DNA of 64,000 nucleotides, from the NCBI GenBank assembly GCA_945859605.1, contig OX243817.1:20972718-21036717 (forward strand), given 5' to 3'. How positions within the stretch are numbered: position 1 is the first letter of the stretch; every line of letters starts with the position of its first letter. Below, in pieces: positions 27,301-38,800 of the stretch. Below the pieces are notes generated by a model that searched no databases, was not told where the DNA came from, and was given only the letters and a program-made list of their open reading frames with translations. The position numbers and the translations under genes are program-made. The stretch is from Lumbricus rubellus (Eukaryota; Annelida; Clitellata; Crassiclitellata; Lumbricidae).

Positions 27301-29836
27301 AAGCGCTCGATAAGCTTGATTCTGAACTGTAGGTGGCTCATTTTCACAGAAGTATTGTCCTTGTGAAACAATATGTAACAGTTCAGTGTGGTCTGGTTCA
27401 ACATGTGACGAAACATTTTCTTATACCACACCTTGTTTCTCTTGCGTTCTGTGGGGTATGCAACCAGCATCTGGTCGGCAACATCTACTGCTCCCATGTT
27501 CTTGTTGTATGTGACAATGGCAGCGGGTTTGTCTTTCTTTCCACGATGCGTTTGGACAGTTTGCATTTCACTGCGGTGGTAAGTCGACAGCATTGAAACC
27601 TCCTTCTTGTCCATCCACTTTAGTGCCAGCATGTCGTTGGTGAAACGCACAATCGTTTGACCACGAGCAACTTTTTGTTTCAGCTGTGCGGGCATGTGTT
27701 TCCTGTTCAGCCTCACAGTTCCTACAGCATCAGTCTGTCTTGAATGAAGCTGTCGAAATAAAGTTGGAGATGAGTACCAGTTGTCTGTAAATATGCAGGC
27801 TCCCTTGTCCAGCAGATCTTTGGCAAGAGTCATAACAATGCGTGAAGACATCAGACCGTCTGTCGAATCGTCTAACTCCATTGCCGTACCTATGTGAACT
27901 AATGACTTCCAAATGTACCCCGAACCAGACTCGCATAGCTCATACGACTTCAGGCCAAATCGCGCACGTTTCATGGGAATGTACTGTTTCATTGCAAGGC
28001 GCCCCTTCCACAACATTAGAGACTCATCGATCGCAAGGTTTTCGCCAGGTAAGTACACAGTTGAAAATCGTTCAACCAGTTTGTCATAAAACCATTTGAT
28101 TTTCAAGTATGATTTGTGGGCTGGAGTGGTACCAGTGGGCAATGTAGTGTTGTCGACAAAGTGAAGGCATTTCCATAATAGTGAAAATCGTTCCTGTGAC
28201 ATGATCTGTCTGACATAAGGTGTCTCCAGCAATGGCTTGGTGGACCAGAACATTGAGACTTCCGGTTTCTGAATAATGCCTTGATAAATAAACAATGCAA
28301 ACAACACTCTCACCTCATCACGTGTTGTATCAGACCAGTTATTCATTCTAGATCTGCGTCTAAGACCCGGAGCCTCCATAAGTTGTTGTGCACGCCTGTT
28401 GGTCTCAATTACAATCTTATCCAAAATCTCATCGGTGAAATACAGATTGAAATATTCCAAAGGGTCCAGAGTGTCAGCCACGGGTATCTGACGGCCGGGT
28501 TTACCAGTAAATGTAAAGCGCTCACGGTGATGCACATCCTTCTCCGACCAGCCAAACGCTGAAGTAGAATCGTAGTCTACAGTTTGTTGGCTATCATCAC
28601 TATCGGCATCATCGTCATTATCATCGCTACTTGAATCTTCATCAACATCACTATCAAAGTATGATGAACTATCGTCACTTTCTGCTATCAAACGCTGTAT
28701 TTCCGCATCAGATAAACCACGTTTACGCGACATTTTTTCTACGACTAGCGTACTTTCACTATTTGTGTCAAGGTTACAGACAACCAGACAACGGCTTGAA
28801 TCGGGGTCGTCTAGTTCGCTGTTAGGCTGTTCTGCTGTTCTAACATCACCCCTCCGAATGTCTGCAGCTATTACCATTAGCCCGAGTTCTCTCGGGCTCC
28901 ACAGTAAGCGAAAGGCAGCTATATTATGCAGTTGGGGATAGGCCAAGGTGCAACCCGAGATATCCCGGGCTGCACAGTTGGGGAGAGTTAGTGGAGCCCG
29001 AGTTATTCCGGGCTCCACCGTAAAGGGGTTAATAGTTATCGATCGCCTTTGATCGATAAATAATTTCTGTGATGTGATTTTTCTGGTTCAAGAGCTGTGT
29101 GCTACTTAGCGTTAACTGCAAACGCTAAATAAATATTCTTGTTTAACCCTTTAATGCCGGAGGGTATAGGATTTCTCATACCATTTACACTACCATCTCG
29201 GCATTAAAGGGTTAAGCTCTGTCAGATAAATCACAGTTTGCATTGTCTGTATGCTTTGTACAGATCTATTGTTTGGTGTTTTAGGGACTTCTTTCGAAGT
29301 TTGGCATAAAGTTAAGTGATACTGGCTTCCAACTGGGATGCCTCGTTAGATCATACAACCTGATGAGGTGGTGCTCTGAGTCAATGGCCATACAGGAGGC
29401 AACCAGCTCGCTGTAAGAAGTGTTTACTGGTTATATTAACACATGTATACATGTGTTTACCAACCCTCCTACCTTTGGCTTTTGCTTGCATATGTAAAAC
29501 TGACTCTTCGGCTTTCTGTTTTGTTCTGCTCATTGTTTTTGACATTGTTGACCTGCGCTGAGAGCATTTTTTGACTATTAGATGGGCATGTACATAATAG
29601 CATGGGATATGTTCTATCCTTGCATTTATTAGAGTCAAAGGAGGTGTTATATGCTAACATGAAGTTTTAATATGCACTACAGACTTGCATCTGCTGTTAA
29701 ATACCATCAGGATAATTAATTGGCCGTCGTAGGGTGTTAGTTATAAATTTTCAAGTGTGAGAATGTGTAAAGCTCAAAGAAGTTGTTGGATGTGACACTT
29801 ATTCGCAGTCTTGTTTTAACGTTATTTATAGTAATG

Positions 29837-29869
<33 letters not shown>

Positions 29870-32800
29870 GTCGCTTTCAAAGGCACTTTTGCCTCACACC
29901 CTGAAGACGAGGCCTGACCCACCAGACATACATTCTTCAGTTAATAATAGTCCATAAGTCCCTGGGGGAATGAAGTACCTCAGGGCATAAAAAAAAAAAA
30001 AAAAAAAAAATAATGAATATATTGCTGTAGGAAAACTAATGAAATTTTTTTATTATAGAGAAAGTAGTCGGAAGCAACTGGAGACGCTGAACCTACTTCG
30101 TCCAGCAAACTATAATGTCTCGAAAAGACTTGGTTAGTAGTAGAAGCTGTCAATCTTAAAATTTTTGTTTGTATGGGCACTTGTTATAGCGCCCTTTCAA
30201 GCTCTCTATTCAGAGGCACTCCCGAATGCAGAGCGGACACTGCATCGGAGTTTCACGCCGAAGCGCTGAGCAATTTTGAGTGAAGGACTTGCCCAAGGTT
30301 CTTACGCGGCGAGGTGCATTCGAACCTTCCGACCCCGAGGCAACGACGCCACCACTACTACACCACCGCACCCCACAAATGGATGTTACTCTAAACCTTG
30401 GGCACCTTAACTCACGCTCAAAGAGGACCTGCTTGATCATTGAGTTAATATTTTGAGAGCATGTGATTTCTTCTAAAACTTGAACAAGTTTTATGTATGC
30501 TAGTTAAGCCTAGTTAAGATTTTGATGTCTCTATATAATGTGTTTGTATAAGTTGTTAACCTACCATAACGCTGTTTTCTCTTGAATATTTCTCGATCAC
30601 TTTGCCTAACTCTATCAAATGTAAATAGGTCCTATTAACCCTTTAATGCTGGAGCGTATAGGATTTCCCATACCATTTATTACCTTCTCGGCATTAAAGG
30701 GTTAAGTAGGAATTAGTCCATTATTGAGTGCCTGTTGCTCCCCGACTCTGCCCTCGACGTCATTATCGAATGAGGTAACGTCTTAGTAGGCTACTCAACA
30801 CTTGTGTAGCACTGTATGAACTGTATACTTACTTTAGGAACAATAAATGATTTTGAATTTGATTGTCTTTGATTAATATTGCGTACAACTGTTGGACTGT
30901 CCAGGAGATGGGCAGCAGTTGACGCTTGTGGAAGCATTCATTAGCGCCGATGGAGGCTCGAGAGTTCGAGAGCAGCTGATGAGCACCATACAACCAGAGC
31001 AAGAGACCTGCTCGTACTGGAAGCAGGTTCTTCTGCCAGTGGTTGTCATGACAGCGCGACTGATGTATCCTTGATGCAACTGTGATGCAACGCATTGTGT
31101 TGCTTAGGAGATTAATTGTATAGTTTGCTATGATGGGCTGTGATGTCGGAAAATTTAAACTCTCTTATCTCAGAATGGAGTACATGGAAGTCAATCATTT
31201 CCTGTTCTTTGGCACGTGATCAAGCAGTGGTTGAATCCTATGACTCTGGACATTGCTGTAAATACGTCTAATAAGATAATTTATCTAATCCATTGACTTT
31301 TGAACTGTGTTTGATTCTAAAAATCAACAATTTTTGCATATAGGTATCTTTTAGAATTGAATCGAAATTTCATTCCAAGCCAAATATCATCTTCTGAAAA
31401 GTGTGAATGATGTATGAAACGACACTTGCTTATACGCATAGAGTGCCAGGCAAGACTGCAATCTCACTGGTAGTAGATAGTATCAAGAGGCATGGCATAG
31501 CCGTCCACGTGTTAGGCCAACTATGCTAATAGGCACACCATGTGCAATGTTTATATGTTTTATTCTCACACAAACGGGTTGCATGTAAAAGAACTGCGCT
31601 GTAACTCAAAATGCCATACTCCATTTGTTTTATGAAGTGTATTTTTAATTCTTGAAACAGGAAATGCCTGGAAAGATTTACATTTTCCATTGATGATATT
31701 CTCTGTTTTCCATTGACTCCTTTTTTTCTAGTTGGCCAACTGTGCCTGACTTTGTCTTCCCTCAGTCCCTAATGGCTTTGGGGCAACATCTGGCACTGCA
31801 GGGCTACGTTCGACTCCTCCAAGATTGGTGCAACATTGACACTTCTTCACGAAGATTTCTTCTGGGTCTGAGTTTTCTCAGCAGCAAGTAAGTTATAAAC
31901 ATCTGACGTAAGTTATAAACATCTGACGTAAGTTATAAACATCTGACGTAAGTTATAAACATCTGTCGTAAGTTATAAACATCTGTCGTAAGTTATAAAC
32001 ATCTGACGTAAGTTATAAACATCTGTCTCAAGTTACAAACATCTGTCGTAAGTTACAAACATCTGTCGCAAGTTATTAACATCTGTCACAGGTTATAAAC
32101 ATCTGTCGTAAGTTATAAACATCGGTTATAAGTTATAAACATCGGTCATAAGTTATAAACATCTGTTGTAAGTTATGAACATCTGTCGTAAGTTTTAAAC
32201 ATCCGTTTTAAGTTATAAAAATCTGTCGTAAGTTATAAACATCGGTCGTAAGTTATAAACATCTGTCATTCAAGTTATAGATGTCTGTCATAAGTTATAA
32301 ACGTCTGTCGTAAGTTATGTGAACATCTGTCGTAAGTTATAAACATCGGTCATAAGTTATAAACATCTGTTGTAAGTTATAAAAATCTGTCGTAAGTTAT
32401 GTGAACATCTGTCTTAAGTTATAAACATCGGTCATAAGTTATAAACATCTGTTGTAAGTTATAAAAATCTGTCGTAAGTTATAAACATCGGTCGTAAGTT
32501 ATAAACATCTGACATAAGTTATAAACATCTGTCAGCGGTTTTTCCTAGCGCAAGATTTCTGCTATGGATTGGTTTTTTGTCTTTAAGTTGACAGCTTTTT
32601 GTTTTTGAATGTTAATTTCTGTGCAATATCCAGTTCAGTTGTATACGTTGTTGTTGTTGTTGTATGCAGTGAACCGTACAAGGCGCTCGACTGTTTCCTA
32701 TCAGCCGCGCAGGATGTCATGGCTGAAGAGTTTCTGATCCGCTTCATGACAAATGTGTCGTCCGATGCAAAGCACTATGAAGTACAGTACTACCTTCAGG

Positions 32801-35800
32801 TAACACTTCTTGATTTCTCGCATTTTAGCATTTCAAAATTAAGGGAGATTTGATGTGAGTAATGGTTATGGTACGTTTGAGCAGGTTATTGTTCAAAAAC
32901 TGGTTCTCAGAAAGATGTATGAAATATGTGCTTATGGGCAATTCCATCGTTAGGGATGTGTGACATGTGCACAAAATCGGGCATGTATTATTATACAAAT
33001 AGTGCCACAATATAATGACTTTTAATAAAGTCGATGTTTCTTTGCAATTAGGATGCGAAAGTCTATATCTCTGCCAAATTTTGTTGTGATATAAATTATA
33101 ATTGTTGAGATATGTATTGGATGTATGATACTGGTAGTGGTTGAAATGACATTAACAGGGTAGTTTTTGTAATAAATTGGATGGAAATTATTACTTTTGC
33201 AGGTCATCAATCTGTTTGAAGAGTTTGACTTTCCACATCTTGTTGTTCAGCTGGCTAAACTTGCAATCGCTGTGGCTGAGCCAGATGATCTAAACGTGGT
33301 ACGTTTCAGAGTTTCGTTCTTGAGACTTCATCTTTGCATAGGTGCTTTATTCTGAACCTAACGTGCAATCAAATGTGTTAAATTATAATTGTATTGGTTC
33401 CTCTATCGGTGCGTTTTTTCCAGCTGTTGATGATGTTGAATTTATGGGATGAATGTTTCATACACAATGTTTGTTAGAGTTGGAAGGTTTGTTCTGTCTT
33501 TTCTTTGTAATGTAATAAAGCGTTTTCATAGGCACATGTCTAGATGGTAGTAATCTGAGCTAACAAATGTGACTATATGATATTGTATTGTACATGTATC
33601 TATACATTTATAATTTTTATATAGTGCCTCTCACAGTGCACACCAATCAAAGGTGCTCCCAGTGTTTTAGACCAAGAGAAAAAAAAGTGGTTTAAGGCAA
33701 CGGAAAGAGGCACTTGGCCCACCAGTTAATAAGGAGGAATTTAATGTGCCTGTTCTATCAATTGATACAGCATAAAGAAAAGCCTGTTCTATGAGCCAAG
33801 TCCGATGTATGAGAAAGGCCTAAGAGTTTGCGTTGATTTGTGAAGTCAGTATTATTTATTGAATTGTCATCAGTCTGTGTCTTAAAATTGTAACAGTTCC
33901 AGTAACTTATAAATTAAATGAGGTGTTGACTTTTATTTTTATTTAGCCAACTCTTTGGTCAAAAGTGTTCAAGAATGAATTAGAAATGGGTCACAATGGT
34001 GAAGCTTACAAAGCCTTGATGGGCAATCCTGATACAACAAGGTTAGTGTCTATGTCTGTTGTTTATCTTTCTGTATGGTTGCTATTGAGAGTTTGTGCTT
34101 TGCGGGGCATTTTATGTAGTTTCACTGGACTTTCAACTATTGGTCATCTAAATTTTTAATGCTGATTTTGCTCAGAATACCATCATGTAGGTACCATTTG
34201 AATGAAGTTTGATAGATCTGCTATAATCCAGTGTTTGGTAACTGACCTCTAAGATTGTGAACCGTATTTTGAAGCACAGGTCTTTGGTGAGTGGCACCAC
34301 AGAATTCAAGTGCATGTTTAATTCATTCTATTGCTCTGTTTCTGTATGGCATACCTAATGCATTCATGATATTTGATTATTATGGGCATTGGATAAAGCC
34401 AAAGCAATGAAAATTGGTAATGACATCTGTATAAATATCACTGAATCATTTAAGGCGCAAAACACACTTTACGTTAATCTTTATATTGTCCATATATTTC
34501 TTTATTAGCTGCAGTACGTCTAATGTCAAACCAAATGAAAAGTGAGCTGAACTGGTGAGACTGTAAACGCTGTATTGTCTTTTGTTTGTTTGAAATTTAG
34601 GGGAAAGGATTGTCTACGACAATTTTTGGTTGTGCTTTGTGAGCGAAATGAATTGTCGTCATTGGTTGATCTGTCTTATCGCGATAGCCGCAACAATCTC
34701 GAACCAGAGGTCAGCAAAATATTCTTGATAAAATTGGCCCTTTCTTTTGATCCTACGAAAAAAGTCATTTTGCCGCTTCTTTCAGTTATTCCTTGTTTCC
34801 TTTAATTATGTATTTTGTTGCTAAGTGGCACTGGCACATTGTTTTATTCCATCACATTCTGAGAGCAGTAGTTCCCTTGTGCTTTAAACCTCTGCTTCAA
34901 ATGTTAAGTTCGAGGCCATTGAATTATTAGGCAGTTGGAACCTCCTTTGCCTCTTTGTTCACATCCATAGAGGGAACAGTGAATATGCAAAAAGGAGAGT
35001 ACTGTAATTGAAAATGTATATTGAGAGGTTAAGTGGTTTATTCTCATGATGTTGCAGGTTGAGAAGATACTTGATTCACGAGCTAAATCTGTGGAATTAA
35101 CAAAACAGAACTATTACGACATGCTCTATGCATTCCACGTTAAACGCAACAACTACAGAAAAGGTTAGGATGAACAGATTACATTGCCTCATATTGTTTA
35201 TTGCATTGCTTTTTATATTTTTTCAAATTCAAGACATCTTTGGATATTTTAAAAGAATGTAGCAGAGCTCGAGTCTACGACATATCCTTTCAATTATGGT
35301 TAGACATTTTAGTGTATTGTGTCTATAGGTGTCTGCACACTACTAGTGATTTACCTGCGATTTCACATGACACAATTTGGTGTGATGTTCCCAAAGCCAT
35401 TAACTTAACACACTGTCTTATTTAAAGAGCAGCATCATGGACTGCAGTGTGGCCTTAAATATAAAAACATATGCCCTGTGAGCGGCTGGCTCAGTTGACT
35501 CAGGACTTCAAATCCAGACTCAAGACTCATTTATTCCTCAAGACCTATCCTGCTGTTTAGTTTAGTATGTGAGGCGCCCTTGTAATGGTATGGCTGTATT
35601 ACGGCGCCGCCGCGCCATAGAAATCGTCATTGTTATTATTATTATTATACGTAAGTGTAAATGTTCAACTCTGTTAAACTTTTCTCCTATACCGTTTAGT
35701 AAGTGTAATTAAATCACACAAGCATGAAAGGCTTTTGCTGTGAGGAGCGCTTTATAAATGGTCATACACTGTGCTTATCTGTGCTTCAATGTTTCAATTT

Positions 35801-38800
35801 TGCACTTTTTATTCAGCTGGAAGTGTGATGTACGAGTTTGGTATGAGACTCAGACGTGAGACGAGGGGTCTGAAAGGTCTTCAGCAGCAGGCCAAATGCT
35901 ACCTTGCGTGCATGAACGTGCTGAAGTTGGGCAATCCAAAGTACGCATGGATTCTTAAGCCTGTTCCTCGTACAAATGAAGTTTGCAGCATGGAAGGACC
36001 AGAAGCAGACGCTAATTCTGCTCCAAAACGTGCAAGAACAGAAGAAACCTTGCAGGTCTGTAGAAGACTATTTAAAGAATTGCTTTGACCGGAGTTGTTT
36101 CTAACTCAAGGTTGGAAATATTGTAGAACATTGATGAAGTTTCATTTGCTCTGATCTGTCAAACGATCTCTCCATCACTCAATCTCATCAGCTTTTCTCG
36201 TGTAGTATTTAATAAACCGAATGCTCTTGTTTACATATGATTTCATCTTGGTTGCAATATACCCTGTTGGCCTCGCCTAGCAATAGTTGTGTAACCAGGA
36301 GAACTATCCAGTTATTCCATAGCTGTTCCATTATGCTTTTCAGATAAGGCTGAAGCTGATACCAACTATCGAAATGCTATTTTGCTTGCGGAAAGATTGC
36401 AGAAAGTCTCCATAATCAATCATGCTAAGCGAAGCATTATTCTGTCTTCTGCTCTTAACCATTTGCCGACCAAGGCATAAGATTTTCCAATGCCATTTGC
36501 TACAATTTGTCCGTAAAGGGTTAACAGATTGAATGAAATTGGCTTTCAGGATCTGCTGCGGTTGAAACGGTGTCGCGTGGAAGTGCTTGGTCTGGACGAC
36601 ATTCGCAAGGAGTACGTCTTGGTCCACGCTCACCTCACGCTGCTCAAGAGAACGCCTGAGACGTCACAGCTTGCGAGACCTTCGCTTCGACCGGACGAAA
36701 CCGTTGGACTACTCGCAAACGCCGGCATGTTTGACCTGGCGATTGAACTCTGCCAGATGTTCAACTTGCCGATGACTCCAGTCTTCGAAGGGCTGCTGCT
36801 CAAGTAGGTTTTTTTCAACATTCAGCTTTTGTGGATCTGTACTTTGTGTTTCACCTGCCTGCTTGTTTTTTTAATGGTGAGTTCCATTTGGAATTTCCAT
36901 ACGTTCCGGACTGTCAGATTATAACTCGCCGTTAGTTTATAATGTTTTGCTTTGTATTTGAGTATTCTTCAAGCGCTGTCAAAGGTAATGTAAAAGGAAG
37001 ATGATTCCATGGAGAAGAGCATATATGCGGGCAGGCGAAGGAGCTTGATTGAGTCATGACAGTCTTATCATAGGGAGCAGAGAGGTGAAGATGGTGGTGA
37101 AGCGATGCACTGCACAGTGGCAGAGAGACAGAGGATGAAGAATTAAATCACAAAGATGCTTTGAAGCAAGACACGGCTGACACTTGAGTGCAAAAAAGAG
37201 AACTTTGAACTGAAGATGGACAGAAAGATGGAGTCAGTTGAGTTGTTCAGGCATAAAACTAGAGATAATATTCGGAGGAGAATCGTGGAAGATGAGCTAT
37301 GTCAGTCTAGCAGCAGCAGCAGCATCAAGCACAGACTGAAGAGATGATAGATGGACCTTAGCAAGAATTTTATATAGGGTCATTGGCACTAGTAGAAATG
37401 ATCGAAAAGGAAATTGTTCAGAATGTAGTGCGGTCAAGTTTTTTTGGTCAAATCAAAATGTGAATTGTGCAGCGTACATTATTGTGGTAAAATGTATGAT
37501 GAATTGTGACTGAGGAGTATTCTGTAATTATTTAATTGATAATTAAATGAATTTCAGTGGGGGAGGGTCAATTGTTGTCTGTCTTTAAAACTGATTGTTG
37601 TCGTTGATAACTATTCATTCTAAATGCCATTGTTTAGGTGTATCTGGTTGAGTAAAGGCGGCACACCACAAGCAACTGTCTTTGAAAATCAGTACACCTC
37701 AGATGCTTGGAGTTGGTTGCAGTATAATGATTCACTGCCTGGCACAATGTCACCAGAGGCAAGGTCAGTGAAGCAAAAGTATATTTGTTTGAAGATTCTG
37801 TATCTACGTCACTGACTAATGTTTGATTCGTCTTCAGGAAATTAGTTTTTTTCCTGACTCAGTAACATATGTGGCATTGCAACTAATTATAGCCAGCCCA
37901 GTGATGGCTTAGCAGTTTGATAGCTTAATGTGAATTATGTTGACCTATGCATTTAGGGCTCAAATATTTATGTATTATGCAGAATTAGCACTTTGTATGT
38001 GAATCATGTAACCCCAAAAGCCTTTTCCATTTGTTGAAAAATTCCCCTATTATGTAATTATGTAATTCTCTGAGGAGCCAACTCTCTGCAGCAGATTCTC
38101 GTTACAAATAACATTCGCATAGAATGTTTCTCACAGGAAACATTCGTCATATTTTACTTTGCAATAAAGATAATAAAGATCCTCGTCAACATATTAGTAT
38201 AAAGTTGTCAACTGCCATGAAATAATAGCCAGATGTCTGTTTGAGCACTTGTTATAGCACCCCTTCAAGATTGCTACTCAGAAGTGCTCCCGACTGCAGT
38301 GCAAAAACCGAATCGGTTTCACGCCGAAGTGAAGGACATGCTCAGTCAGGGTCCCTACTTGGCGGCTTGAAGTGGATTTGAACCTGCAACCTTCCGGCTC
38401 CAGGGCACCGAACATACCACTGCACCACCACAAATGGAATAAACATAAAAAACCAGACTTTTTTAGCGTTGCCTACAGAGAACATGAGTCCAATGAATAG
38501 GACTTTCCTTTTACCGAACATCTAGCAACCCTAATCAGAGCAAGTCCATTCAAGACTTTAGGGCGAGTGCTGTGAAAGAAGTGAGAAAGGGCTTAGCTTA
38601 AATTTGTGTTTGCGTGTTTGCAGTGGACCTGCAGACAGTGCGTGGAGACTTCTAGAGCTATACCTTGAGAAGTACGAAAAGAATAGTACTCGATACCATA
38701 AGTGTGTGGCAGCGAAAGCTCTTCAGCAAGGTTTTGATCTACCCAGCTGGTTCCTAACATCGTATAAGGTTTGATTCCAGTATTTTTTTTCATCATGTGC

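Noticed and set aside
28734..29018. 95-codon upstream extension of the piggyBac transposase frame
   Set aside because: It has no ATG, reads through the subterminal palindromes and the inverted repeat, and lacks family similarity. ATG 28733 gives the usual length.
31888..32540. CRISPR-like regular repeats (also at 54959-55450 and 61485-61662)
   Set aside because: The units are directly contiguous without unique spacers and lie in introns or a coding exon of animal genes. They are minisatellites.
35440..35655. Extra coding exon between NUP160 exons 26 and 27
   Set aside because: The readable peptide there is the end of a LINE reverse transcriptase. Exons 26 and 27 join in frame and give the conserved NYRKAGSVMYEFG without it.
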